Assembly: GCA_025403435.1 (NCBI GenBank)
Contig: CM046347.1
Span: 22,828,597 to 22,892,596 of the forward strand
DNA: 64,000 nucleotides
DNA from: Artocarpus heterophyllus
Lineage: Eukaryota; Streptophyta; Magnoliopsida; Rosales; Moraceae
Direction: 5' to 3'
Made by a program: the position numbers and the translations under genes. The notes below the pieces were generated by a model. That model was not told the origin of the DNA, ran no database searches, and saw nothing but the letters and a program-made list of their open reading frames with translations. Positions 20,301 through 31,544 of this stretch are shown here, one piece after another; position 1 is the first letter of the stretch; every line of letters begins with the position of its first letter.

Positions 20301-23300
20301 ATGAATAAAGTTGAACTAATGAAGAAGGAACGTTCTGTTCTTTGGTTACGTGAGTTCAAAGAGTGGATGGATCATGCTTCTGAGAATCTTGTGGACCACA
20401 AGTATATTGGAACTGCATTTTATCCTGGGGGAGAAAATCTATCAAAGACCAGGATGAATGAGGGGCATGCCAGTGAAAGCTTGAGGTATGTCTCAGACTC
20501 GGTTCAAGCTTCAGGAGATGAGAGCAGCACTAATGTTATGGAATCTGACAGTCCCTTAGACTCGCATCAGTACAAAATTGGTTCACTAGGAGTTACTTGT
20601 GGAGGTAATTTAGGCGGGACAGGGAGAACACATCTTAAGGAGTGTGTGAAAGCCTATCCTTATGAAAGGAGTAGCAGTTTGTCTGCTCAAACTAAAAGCT
20701 CCCTGGCTGATACTTTCGCCAATCAAATTAGTTTTAGGAGCATATCACCATTGGATGCCATTGATATTATTTCAGATTCCCATTCCTCTGCTCAGCCTGG
20801 ATCGCCACCTCATTATCGAGAGGATATCCTTCATCGCCGTCAATACTTAGAGGAAGAAATTCTGGAATTATCTGCAGAGTCATATTCGGCGGCATCGTCT
20901 GATAGTAATACTAGCTGCAGTGATGACAATGTATGTGCCTTTGGGCCGATGTCAGATATTGATCAGTTACTAAATGAAAAATGTTCTAATGCAATTGTTG
21001 AGTGGCATCCCTGTTTAGAAACTTGTGAGGACAAGCATTATGAAACAAGTCATCGATTTTCTTCTGTAAGAGAAAATGGTCAATGTTCAGCTGACTTCTG
21101 TTCCAGCAAAATCTTCGATACATTGAATATTAAGGATTCTGACAGGCAGTCATGTGACAATGATGGTCCTGAGGCTCATGAGTGTGAGATTTCGCATGTC
21201 CTCAATAAGGAGAATGATTTGTCAGACAAGAGAAAAGGAAAAAGAAAAACAAAAACAAGACTTGTTTCATTACTAGATGAGAATAATGCTGTTGGGAAGA
21301 TAGAAACATCCCAAAAATCAAATGGAGACGCTGATTTTCATGGAACAGAAGGGGAGAGGGAGCGACGAAGTCAATATTTTGACGAAGGTGATCTCCAAGA
21401 AGTTAATGAAAAGAAACAAATGATACCAAGTGTAGCGAGAGCCCAACAAAATGAAGATGCCCATATGTCTTCTGTGGTTAACTGGTCATGTAGAGAAATA
21501 GATGATTTCATTGAGGATCATTTCAATTCAAGCGTTGCAGATTCAAGAAATCATGAAATTTGTAGGCAGTATATGCGTTGCCACTGTGTACTTGAGATGG
21601 ATTCCATGTCCAAAGAAAGGTGACATTTTAATTTCTAAAAATTATTGAGTATGATTAGTTAGAAGAAGAATGTCAGTGTATAATTAAATTATATGCTGAT
21701 GTTGAGATTGGATGTAGCCGTTAAATGTTGTTGCATCTTCTAGATTTTTCTTATGTAAAGCTTTAGAGTAATTAATTATCCTACCCTTTTCTTTTTGCTG
21801 GCTTTTGATGTTACAATTCCCTGTCATGTTATGCTGAAAGAAAATTTGTTTGTCCAAGATAATTCAAGTGATTGCTTATTTAAATTCTAAAGGTCTTTTA
21901 CGATGTTGTGGACCTTTATTAATTCTTACGTGTTGTCTATTAGTCTTTTGAATAGGACACAAGGTTTTTGTGTTACAAGTTTGATTCTTTTATTGTCTGT
22001 TAGTGGTTTAAAGATGATTTTAGGGCATGAACGAATTCTAATATTGCTAGTAATAGTCATCTTCGAGTGTTTAGAGAATGGTGCAAAGAGTTTGAATCTT
22101 ACTGAACTTAACACTTCATGTTTCCTTTTGTTCTACGTTCAGAGACGTAGCTCTTGTACTGAGCAGCAGCAAGAAGTTGTATGTGTTACTTATTGGTGTC
22201 ACAGATGATGGATCAGGTTGGTCATCAAGTCTTTGCAAGATTGATTGATATGTTCCACTGGTGGTTTTGCCTTTTATATATTATCGGTGAAGACTTTGTC
22301 CTCATAGTTGTCTAGAATTATGATTGTTGAATCTCAGTATTATGATCTTGTGCAGGAACCATCGTAAGTTTCTTGGCTTGCCATAGCATTGAAGACATCA
22401 GGGAGGTTTTAGTTGGTGTGGGACTTCAGGTTGTAAGGTTAGTGAGTTTTGATACTTGTAGCAATAACTGAAATTCACTTCTCTGATGATATGTTTTTAT
22501 GTGGTTGAGTCAGAGTGTCTATTGAGAGGAGTGCAACCTACCTTTTTATAACAAGAAGTATTGAAAAGTCAAGACGGTTGCTTTGCATCTTAGAAGTCTT
22601 TTATTCGTACGGAGCAGTCGATATTCCATTAAGGAGGTGATTTATCCATTTGCTTTTGCAAAAAAGTTCAAAACTTGCAAGTCAGTTGTCTGGCTTTGAA
22701 TTTTACTCAAATTTCTCTGGGGTACTACATGTAACATTTCCTTTGTTATGATAGACTGAGTTTTTGAAATTGAAATGGCAGTTTGGAGCAGGTTCAGGTT
22801 GACTTATTTGAGAAACAAATACTTGGTGGCTCACAAGTAAGCATATTCCAGTATGCTATGGTGCTGTTTTGGCATAACAACCATGAAGGTTTACTCCAAA
22901 CTAGTTTTATCTTTTGTTTGTTATTTCATTTGTTGGACCAAAATGACTTTAAGCGTGAAATTTGTGTTGTGCCAAAGGATAAGTACACTGTTTCATTTCC
23001 TTTGGTAAAATAGAGGATGAGCATTTTGGGTAACATACTAGGAAGAGGGTAATATGATTCCCAGGAAACCAACAATATCACGTTTGATTGCATTTAGGAA
23101 TCTTCTTTCAGATTCCTAGAAATATCATTTTATTGTGTTTGGTTGGATATGGTAATGCAATGTATTTTTTTCTCCTAAAATCAATAATTATCATATCAAT
23201 AACTATCCTCCTTTTTTGAGATAATTATCCTCTTTGCACACAAAAACCAAAAAAAAAAAAAAAAAACCTTGAACTTGTTAAACTAATAAAAAACGTTTAC

Positions 23301-25618
23301 AAGCAAAAATAAATAAATAAATAACAAGGTATAATAAAGTTTGCATAAAAATAAAGAATTGGTTGAATAAACATTTAAAAAAGGAGATACTGTAAATTCG
23401 AAAGGATCAATATAACCCTTAAAAAAAAAAAAATCAATACAAGTCCTATAAAAAAAAAAAATCAATATAAAACAAAATTTCTTTCTTATGCCTTCCACTC
23501 TATACAAACAATCTCACCAATCTCTATGACGAAGAATGAAAATTGAGGCAACAAAATTATTTTAGTTCATTCCATAGACTAAATGCCAAAAATCTACACT
23601 TTATCTTCATTCTCTACCTGTTCATCTACATTTATCAGAGCATCATCTTTATAGAAAAAGAAAAATAACAAAAAAAGTTCAGAGCATTGGTTCTTGATGG
23701 TTTTAAGGGACCAGGGACTGTGGGTTCGTGGGGAGGGAGGGGAGGCAACCAGATTGGTTGAAGGCTGGAGCTCAGGGCATGTTGATGGGGAGGGGGATGC
23801 GATTGTGGCTAGCGCGGGGATAAGTTTGTTGTGGGATGTCAGTGCAGGGCTGGGGTTGACTGTTTGATGCTAGCAAGGGAGGTCGGCAAGGTGGGACTGC
23901 GACGGTAGTGGGGTCAGAGTTCCGCGACAATGGTTTGGGTTGGGGGCCTTCCTTGGCAGTGGTGGGAATGGGGGAGGTGGGCTTTGGCAGCCATGGGTAG
24001 GAGGGGAGAAGCTTGCCATGGACGGGTGGTGGCCAAATGTCGAGCATGGGGGACGGGCATAGTGATGATGTTCCACGATGGGGGTATGGTTGATTTCTAT
24101 GGTCTTGAGATTCCCAGGCATATGAATATTATCTTGTTGGGTGGGATTCAGATTACCCCAAAATGAGATAAGGGACATGGGATTTACTTTCCTATGAATG
24201 CTAAAATTAAAATTTTTGTACCAAACATGGGAATCTGCTTCTTATTCCCACTCTTAAGATTATTGCATACCAAATGCCCCTGGTTTGTTTAATTGCACTG
24301 CCTTCTGTAGTACTATTGATAGCTTATAGCGCTGTTGATCTTTAAACTTCAAATGAGGATTCTTTTTGGGATCTCATGCGACTAATGGTAGCCAGGGCAT
24401 TGTTTGGACAAAGAAAAGAAATTAAAATAAAAACTAAAAAGTTTCAACACTTGGAGCTATGGCAGTGCTATCTTTTCTTGTTTAAAATTTCAGTAGCTAT
24501 GCATTTTTTACGTTATGTATGAAAAATGATTATTTGTCATATGAATTTTAATGATGATTAATGTTGTTCGTGTGGTTGGTATAATTATGATTTCTGCCGT
24601 GTCTGCTGCTTGTACTCCAATTTCCAAAACATGCAATACCTGTTATTTATTCACTCAAGTTCAGAGGGCGCCACTGAGATTAACCCTCATTTTTATTTAT
24701 TCATTCACGTTTGTACTTGACCATGATTCTTTCTTCTTTCTTAATGACTAACAAGTGCTCCATTCAAAATGCACAGGGGATTTGTGGCTTCCAAGATCAT
24801 TGTTTGTTGCTGGACTGCATTTGCTTGTTTGTGATGAAGACCTTGGGAAGTTCAGCTCTCTTTTGGTTGATGCATCTTCGTCCCTCTACTTCTTGCTTGA
24901 TTCACGTTGCTCTGTCAGTGACATATCTGAAATAGTAAGTCTGTCATTCTCCTAAACTGCCAAGGAGAGTGAGCGTTTTCTGTTTTGCTTTTGTATTATA
25001 GAAACCATAACTTATTACAAGTGATAAAGTTACAATTGAAGCAGATATGCAATTACACCTCTTCACTAATTTGACGTGAGATTAAGAGGCGTATACCTTG
25101 TGTTTTAGTCCTTGAACAATTTTAGACTCAATTACACAACGCGAAATTCAATTTTTTGTATGCTTTTAATTCTTCTTCCTTTTAGGGCAGGGGAAAGTAG
25201 CTAAAACAAATTGGAACTCAATTTGCATGACGTTAATCATTGAGTTTTATGTTTTAAAGAAATCATTTTCTAACAGTATTTGGGCAGGTCCATTATAGGC
25301 GAACATCAGAGTGTGGTGGATGACAAATGTATGCATATTTGTATGACACGTCTATCTGAACATGATTTCCAGGTTGTTGAGACCAAGGAGAGTCGGTGTG
25401 TGACCTTAGCACTTGCTTGTGCAACATCAAATTCTCATCCCTCAGCCAAAGCCGTGAAGGAGGGTGATGGGATGGACAAAGAAAAGAAAACTGCAGGTTC
25501 TACTATATGGAAACTTAAGTGGTTCTCTGAAGACAGTGTGTTTAAGTTTGTAGCATTGTTGAAAGCGATCCACGGAGGGACAAGCATGTCACCTCTGCCT
25601 GTAAAATGCATCCCTTGA
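8396..25618 (+). CDS. LRR protein, plant homologue of STK11-interacting protein (11 exons)
   Basis: Exons: 8396-8836, 9384-9641, 19425-19667, 19763-19912, 20154-21619, 22143-22216, 22356-22437, 22514-22636, 22782-22888, 24777-24934, 25373-25618. All introns are GT-AG, phases agree at every junction, and the sum is 3348 nt (1115 residues plus stop). The start ATG sits in a good context (CGGCGATGG). Residues about 1-147 resemble the conserved N-terminal region of the STK11IP (LIP1) family. Residues about 190-305 are SDS22-like leucine-rich repeats (VVETLDLSRNKF, LKHLDLGFNHL, LEDLDVSYNII, LQSLWLEGNPLCC). Residues 365-852, mostly one big exon, are acidic, serine-rich and probably disordered, with a basic stretch KRKGKRKTKTR near 725. 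The C-terminal 260 residues form a conserved, probably PH-like, region. Human STK11IP binds the kinase LKB1. The plant function is unknown, so only family membership is claimed. Intron 2 (9.8 kb) and intron 9 (1.9 kb) carry transposons. Confidence 0.9.
9642..10018 (+). other. Start of intron 2, no recognisable element
   Basis: Intron sequence between the exon 2 donor (GTATGG) and the TRIM. T-rich and unremarkable. The small open frame at 9731-9937 has no recognisable homology. Confidence 0.6.
10019..10351 (-). mobile_element. TRIM (terminal-repeat retrotransposon in miniature)
   Basis: Two 74-bp direct terminal repeats, 10019-10092 and 10278-10351, starting TGTTA on the plus strand and ending TTTAACA or TTTTAACA (TG...CA ends in either orientation). 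On the minus strand a Met-tRNA-like primer-binding site TGGCATAGAGC (10277-10267) follows the right-hand repeat, and a polypurine tract ATGAGGGGGAG (10103-10093) precedes the left-hand one. Flanks ATAGA (10014-10018) and ATAGG (10352-10356) are a near-perfect 5-bp target duplication. No coding capacity, 333 bp in total. These are the defining features of a TRIM. Confidence 0.85.
10352..10907 (+). other. Intron 2 between TRIM and hAT element
   Basis: AT-rich intron sequence with several copies of the phrase AGATACTAGTTTAA (about 10735-10912). No gene is seen. The last part (10752-10867) is one half of a duplication whose other half lies beyond the hAT element. Confidence 0.6.
10752..10867 (+). 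repeat. Left copy of duplicated intron segment
   Basis: About 116 bp repeated in the same orientation at 15689-15810 with few differences (shared phrases TGCTACGCACGTGAAGA, TTGATGGTCCTATTATTAT, ATTTAACATGGAGAA). The duplication is larger than the hAT target duplication, so it predates or is separate from that insertion. Confidence 0.85.
10908..10915. other. 8-bp target-site duplication GTTTAAAG (left)
   Basis: Identical 8-mer at 15689-15696 on the other side of the element. Confidence 0.95.
11125..13609 (-). pseudogene. hAT transposase, three inactivating lesions
   Basis: Minus-strand gene with inferred exons 13609-11905, 11804-11360 and 11270-11125. A BED-type zinc finger opens the protein (CKFC ... 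H.....H around VKRLKDHLAGTRH). The catalytic region follows, with aspartates in IMSDGWSD and VITDNAS and the CAAHCIDLML motif. The C-terminal hAT dimerisation segment contains SASACERNWSAF and precedes a lysine-rich then strongly acidic tail (EEEEEQEEDWNDDDDMD). Lesions: TGA at 13159-13157 in the position of an arginine codon (CGA to TGA), a one-base insertion near 12190-12205, and TGA at 12141-12139 replacing tryptophan. Otherwise nearly full length, so loss of function seems recent. Exon borders are my inference from frame and GT-AG sites. Confidence 0.88.
13610..15688 (-). other. 5' non-coding region and right end of the hAT element
   Basis: About 2 kb upstream of the transposase start on the minus strand, AT-rich with no coding frame I recognise. 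It probably holds the promoter, leader and perhaps an intron. The outer 170 bases contain the AGGCG/CGCCT subterminal array, including perfect palindromes such as CGAGGCGTACGCCTCG. Confidence 0.6.
15689..15696. other. 8-bp target-site duplication GTTTAAAG (right)
   Basis: Right-hand partner of 10908-10915. It also forms the start of the second copy of the duplicated intron segment. Confidence 0.95.
15689..15810 (+). repeat. Right copy of duplicated intron segment
   Basis: Direct repeat of 10752-10867. Before the hAT insertion the two copies were close neighbours in the intron. Confidence 0.85.
15811..17108 (+). other. Intron 2, no recognisable gene
   Basis: AT-rich sequence with poly-A and poly-T runs and a C-run near 16071-16078. 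No conserved coding frame or repeat boundary found. Confidence 0.5.
17109..17265. mobile_element. Small MITE-like element
   Basis: 157 bp with inverted ends GGCCCCGTTT (left) and, read inward from the right, GGGGCCGTTT. AAG occurs on both sides (17106-17108 and 17266-17268), which may be a 3-bp target duplication. The interior is rich in TTTTC/GAAAA. The inverted repeats are imperfect and short, so this is a moderate call with no superfamily assignment. Confidence 0.45.
17266..19424 (+). other. Remainder of intron 2, no recognisable gene
   Basis: AT-rich intron ending in the acceptor AACTATGCAG at exon 3. The open frame at 18801-19025 is lysine- and glutamate-rich but has no recognisable family and lies inside the intron, so I do not call it a gene. 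Confidence 0.55.
23021..24277. mobile_element. MITE-like element in intron 9
   Basis: About 1.26 kb. The left end reads GCATTTTGGGTAACATA and the right end, read inward, GCATTTGGTATGCAATAAT. Its right 200 bases match the right end of 27221-28677 (shared phrases around TGTTGGGTGGGATT and ATTACCCCAAAATG). The middle (about 23690-24060) is GC-rich and unrelated to the ends, perhaps captured sequence. It accounts for most of intron 9 of the LRR gene. No clear target duplication was found and the superfamily is unassigned. Confidence 0.65.
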
Positions 25619-27220
25619 AGCTGTTCATTTTCTAAACTCCCTCATCATCTCCGTTTTGTTAGTTTTAAATTCATTATATTCGTTGATTTGTTGTCGTTTT
25701 TCACTTTCTTCCATTTTTTTGCCCGCGTTTCTGTAGTCAGATCGTACTTTTCTTCAAGTATTCTTTGATTTGTATTCTTTAGCAGCGGTGTGTCTGTTAT
25801 GTACAGATTCCTGTAGTGTGTGACGGCAAAGCAAACTGACATTGGTCATAATGTAAGATTTTTATTTTTTTCTCAGTTTTATCCGATCCTTATATATCAT
25901 TTCTTTAGGTTCTTGGAAAATGTTAGTAAAAACTTAATTACTGAATGTTTCATCCAACTCATTTCTGCTCTGACAATTAGTATAGATCCCGTTGTTTATT
26001 TTCTTTGGCTCCGATTTCTTCATAGTATATGTCCATAGTGTAGGTGGCAAAATTCGAATCTGGGGTGATGTTTATGTTTTATGATTTTTCTTCAGATTTT
26101 ATCAATGATCAAAAACAAATTCGAGCAGAACAAGGAAGTGATTATTGAGTGCCTTTAATAAAAATATTTAATGAGTTAAATTCATGAGGTTGCTGAACTT
26201 TTTTCTTTCGTAGAAGTCGTTCTTTAGTTGTATCAAATTAGTTCCTAATAAATGACATTAGTGTTTCAAAGTCTCTTTGTTTTGTTTAGTAAATGGACGA
26301 AAAACGTTAAATATATAAAGGGTAATTCTTATAATTACTTTTTTTTAAAATTTATTTCTTATAAATACTACATATGTATATTTGTGGCGTAATTCAACAT
26401 GTAACATGAATTAAAATATGGTATAAATTTTTTTAATTATGGCATAAATAAATAATTTTAAAAGTGTGGTGTACTATGTAATTTTTTCATACAGGGAATT
26501 AAGAAAACAAGTAGTGAGAGCAATTTTTAAGGATTGATTAAAATAAATGAGATTTAAATTACATTACTAAAATATCAGAAATACCCTTATGTTTTTTGTT
26601 TTCTTTTTTCTTTTTTCTTTTTCCTGTCCTTTTCCCCTGTTTCTATTCTCTTTGTTCTCCATTGATGATAGCGTGGCGTGTTCTACGACAACGACGACTT
26701 TGGTGCAAGGCAGTGGCGATGATGGTCTCTCTTTGTGCATGACAATGTTGAGTGCTAATGATGAAGCGTCAACAAAGGATGACAACGGAGATCAACAATC
26801 ATTGGCTATCGTGTCTAAGACACTGTCTCCTCGGATCTTTTGCATGTCGACGGAAAAAGATGAGCGAAATATTCTTTTCGTTGTGACATTTTTGTGGCCA
26901 GAGCTATGAAGGTCGCTAGACTTTGTCACCATCTGTGCTGTCGTGCAATGAGCCGCTAGAGAATATGATGGCGATGGCGACGTGATGAACACGGCGGTGG
27001 ATTTTAGTAGAGAAAGGGAAAGGGAGAGATTGTCCAATACTTCTTTAAATCTGACGGGTGAGAGAGACAGGGAGGGAGAGAGGGGACAGAGGGAGGAGGA
27101 AGATCTATAATTGTCATTTTCTTAGGAGTTTTTTAATATTTTAAATCTGTCTTAAAAAAAAGGTAAAATTGACAAAACAAATAATATTTAAGAATGTGTT
27201 ATTTATTAACTAATTACAAT
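25619..27220 (+). other. Downstream region of the LRR gene
   Basis: Begins with the 3' untranslated region of the LRR gene, T-rich with several possible poly(A) signals and none decisive. A GC-richer patch at about 26640-27110 contains short open frames without recognisable family, ending in a GAGAGAG-rich stretch. Possibly captured or regulatory sequence. No gene is called. Confidence 0.45.
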
Positions 27221-28677
27221 GCATTTGGTATGCAGTAATTAGTATGAATCATATTCCTAGGAAAGTAATAATAGGTAATATAATTTCTAAGAAACTAATA
27301 TTATTATGTTTGGTTGTACATATGAATCTTATATTAGATTCTTATTAATAATATATTACTATGTTTGGTTGTAATAGAAATCCCGTATAATTGATAAAAA
27401 ATGAATTGTACTATTAACATTAAATGTATATATATATATATATATATATAATATGTTAGTATTAATATTAAATAATAATAACAATATAAATGTGAATAAT
27501 AAAATAATATTATATGTAATTTAACATTAATATTACTATGAATATTAATAATACTATTCATATTAATATTATACTATTAAATTGTTACTATTGTTCATTT
27601 TATTGTTATCATTATCATTAAATAATAATTATTTTATATTAGTATAATATTTATATTTATATTATGTAAAAATATTAATTTATAATAATCATAGAATTAA
27701 TATTTAACAATATATTAATATATTAAATATTATAAATAATATATAATATATTGATATGAATATAAATAATAATAAAAATATAAATTTTTAATAATATATT
27801 ATTATTTCTATTAATATTAACTTTAAATAAAATTGTTGTAAAAAAATATTATACATAGTTAATTATATTTTATATTTATTATTATTATTATAATAGTATT
27901 AATATAATTTAATATTAATCTAATCATGAATATTACTATTATGCTATTTATATTGATATTATATTATTCTAATATTATTATTGTTAATGTTATTATTATC
28001 CTTATTATTAAATTATTATTTTATATTAATATAATATTTACATTTTATATTTTATAATACATAGTACAAAATTATTTTTATTTTATTTATATTATAGTAT
28101 TTATATATACATTATACACTAGTATTAATTAATGATAATATATTACTTAAATATTGTACATATATTTTATTATTATTGTTAATGTTATTATTATCTTTAT
28201 TATCAAATTATTATTTTAATAATAATATAATTATGCTAAAATATTATATATATATATAATATATAATATATTTTTATGGTAAATAATATATAATATATGG
28301 ATATGAATATGAATATGAGTATAAATAATAATAAAAATATAATTCTTTATAATATATTATTATTTTATATTAATATTGATATTAAATAATAATATTAAGT
28401 TATGATAATATTATAAATTTTTAAAAGTTTTTATATTATTTTATATTATTTATTTATCACCATCATAATGGAAGAAAATGTGAGATTCTTATGGTTTTGA
28501 GATTCTTGAGAATATGAATATCACATTGTTGGGTGGGATTTCGATTACCCCAAAATGGGTAAAGTGAATCCCATAGAATTGAGTTTTCTCGAAATCCAAA
28601 AATCATAATTCTTGTACCAAATGTGATAATCTTGTAGATTCTTATTCCCATATTTAAGATTACTGCATATCAAATGT
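27221..28677. mobile_element. MITE-like element related to the intron 9 element
   Basis: Inverted ends GCATTTGGTATGCAGTAAT (left) and ACATTTGATATGCAGTAAT (right, read inward). The right end matches the intron 9 element. The centre (about 27330-28450) is almost pure A and T, dominated by ATT/AAT/TTA words, very different from the GC-rich centre of its relative. It has no coding capacity. Confidence 0.65.
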
Positions 28678-29040
28678 CCCTTTAAAATAAAACTCATATT
28701 TTCTACAAAATTTTTAAAAATGTGACGTCTACTATAAGTTCCCAAGAAAAAAAGTGTGTATTTTAGTTAAATAAATAAACAATAAATATTGGTATCTTAA
28801 CTTCACGCTAAATTGTTTTTTAAGTACTTTTTCTCTTTTTTAAATGAAAAAAGAATATTTTTTTTAAGAAAGCATAAATAATATTGTTTTTATTTGCTTT
28901 TTTAATTATACTCAATTTTTGTTTCAAAATTATGAGAACTTTTGAGGCCTGCTAAACTTTTAAAATTTCTTTGACAATAACACTAAAAAACAATTTTTTT
29001 AAAAACAAAACAAAATTTAAAATAAACAGTGGTGGTTGAC
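28678..29040. other. AT-rich spacer, nothing recognised
   Basis: Short AT-rich stretch with poly-A and poly-T runs between the MITE-like element and an old LTR fragment. No gene or repeat boundary seen. Confidence 0.5.
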
Positions 29041-30012
29041 ATTTGTTGTTGGGATTGGTGTCCTATGGAATGTATACTTTAATTATATTTATGACAATTT
29101 TGATGAAACAAAAACTAATGCAAATATTTCATTTATGAATAATGGTCCTTATATTACTTTTCTATTAATGATTGTAATTAGCAGAAATGTAATTTGTGAC
29201 TATTAGAATCAAATCTTGAAATTGGGGATATATGGAGTTTATATGCAAAACGATCCAATTTGGAGGTTAATAGTCTAAATAATATAGTCCACAATCTATG
29301 TATATGGCTGAGCACTTTATATTAGTCGTCGAAGCGGATTAACTTCATGATAGGCACATTGGTGTGGTAGACCTAATGGTGGTAGCACACTAGATTAGAC
29401 ATGAAGTTGAATTAATTTAATAATAATTCTAAAGTGGATTCATGACTCCATGTTTATAGCTTATATCTTTTGATTTGCCAAAGGTAGGAGTTCCAGTGAA
29501 CGAAGGCTTCATTGTCGGTATGTTGGAGATGTAACCTATATTCAATGATAGTATAATCTATAGACATGGAATCCATAGCTCTTTAGCAAAGAGTTAATGT
29601 TATCCTTTCAAATGCATTATTCGGGTATTGGAAAATATAACGAGGCCTCGGTCGTTTAGATACATATGGTAACTAGATGATGTTCCTTTTGTATGTGTTA
29701 TAAAAGAAATAAATTTTCTAATGGTGAAATAATATAACTTTGAGATAAAATAATCAGAAGGTAAAACAGAACTAAGTCCTTCATCTAATTATGGATAACC
29801 TATGGGGATACGCATAGTACGAGAGGTCATGGATAAGACTTATATTTTAAGAGTCTCGTAATATGGTATATTATTAAGAATGCAGCTTCAAGTTTTTAGT
29901 GGAGAGACACTGAAGTTAATAATTAAATGGATAATTAATCAGGGATTAATTTATCTATTATTATTGAAGCTTCATAATATATGTCTATTGGGTCCTAATG
30001 CCAGTTCACTAA
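29041..30012 (+). repeat. Degenerate LTR fragment of a related Copia family
   Basis: Aligns loosely with the middle to right part of the plus-strand LTRs at 38315-42035 (phrases around AGAGTTAATGTTAT, GGATAACCTATGGGGATA, AAGCTTCATAATATATGTCTATTGGGTCC). It stops abruptly where Copia-2 starts, so Copia-2 probably inserted into this older LTR. Confidence 0.6.
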
Positions 30013-30600
30013 TGTTAGACGTGTATGCCCTAAGGAGTAAAATTGTAATAAGTTTTTGGAGACATTTTTATCAATAAAGAATTTATTTATTACTTATATA
30101 CTAAATATTGTCCTCTTTATGTTCATATTTATTGAATGTATGTTAAGCAAACAATAGCCTGAGACTGTCAGTCTAAACCTTTAAGAATTAGGCATATGAT
30201 GGACAGATTATGCAGAAGATACGATTCTTAAGATGACGGTCTAAATCATAAGATCTGCAATTGACGGAATAAAGTTGGGCACTTTATTCATATAAAGATT
30301 GTTATGTTGTCTATATCCCTATTGGGAGATGATTCGTCTTGGCCATCAGAGGTGGACTCCGTGAATAAAAACATTGACACATTGTCATAGGTAATGATGT
30401 ATTGGATCGGGACATAAAGTGAATTGATTTGAAAAGAAATCAGGTAGCTTTGGCGGCAAGCCAAACTTTAAGTTTGGCAGGTCGAACTATCATGGATCGG
30501 TAGGCCGATTTGTCGAGACCAACAGGCTGGTGGGTCATGACTGGTAGGCCGATCACCTAGATTGGCTTGTTGGCAAAGAGCTAGAAATTTTTCCAGAAAA
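30013..30600 (+). repeat. 5' LTR of Copia-2, apparently internally deleted
   Basis: The first 430 bases from TGTTAGACGTG match the start of the 3' LTR at 35477. Sequence then jumps to the palindrome cluster (about 30447-30590, repeated GGTAGGCCGAT), which lies some 1.4 kb into complete LTRs. The rest of the LTR, including TATA box and end TTTTCCAACA, is not recognisable. The right border is uncertain. Confidence 0.6.
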
Positions 30601-31544
30601 GGTGCAGTTTTTAATGCAATTTTAATTTTATGTTTGGGACAATTCTGAGAAACATTAAAATCTAGTTATGACCGAAAACTTGGAGTATTTGATTTACATG
30701 GGATTGAAGACTTGAAAATAGGGATTACATGAAGAAGGATACAGCTTGGAGAATCAAGGATGAAGAATCGATAATATATTTTGATTATTCTCTTGTAATC
30801 CTTGTTTTTTATTCTCTAGGGTGGAACCATATTATTACGGTTATTTATTATTATTTTGCTTGTAGCTTTGCTTGATTACTTTGCTTTTCTTCATTATAAT
30901 ATAATTTGCCATGTATATTGATAACATGTCATATAGAATAGGGAGTGCCGCTCATTTAAAGTTGTTCATGCATGTCTTTTAAAGTAAAACCTTGATTTCA
31001 AAAGATTTAGTGGGAGAAGGTTTTTGAAGAGAGAACCTAAGGCCTACATCGTTGGTCCATAGGAAGAACATGGTGGTCCTGACCCCTAGGAAGGGATTTC
31101 CATCATGTACCAGATTGGATTTTCGAGAGGATAAGGTATTTTAGCATAATTTATGATTGCACACCCCTAGGTGATTATAAATCATGGATAAAATATTAAA
31201 ACGATGGTTATACACTCATGTTAATTTTATTATTAACCTCCCCTAAGAGCTCTGTTAATAAAATTAATGGCCCAAGAAACGATTATTAATATATGTTGGA
31301 TCATACGGGTCCTAGATGATATATATTAATCAGGAGGGGATTCGTATTCCTGATTGAATTTGGCATGACTACCCTAGGAGCTTGTTGAATTTTGAATTGG
31401 GAATTATCATTGTAAAGTTGTGATATTGTCAAAGTTTTGACACATAAATACATTTGTATGTTTTTACATGATTGTGTTATCTTACTAAATTATTATGATA
31501 TGTTTGGTTATGTTTGTTATATGATTCTTTATTGTAGATTAAAA
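30601..31544 (+). other. Copia-2 leader without recognisable primer-binding site
   Basis: About 0.95 kb between the LTR-like start and gag. It is collinear with 54150-53198 (minus strand) upstream of Copia-3 gag. No TGGTATCAGAGC-type site was found in either copy. Confidence 0.7.

Noticed and set aside
23870..24178. Proline-rich open frames within intron 9
   Set aside because: They lie in the MITE-like element and end in its repeated right-hand sequence, shared with 28490-28680, so they are not gene exons.
27334..27561. Tyr/Ile-rich open frame
   Set aside because: It is a by-product of the nearly pure AT centre of a MITE-like element.
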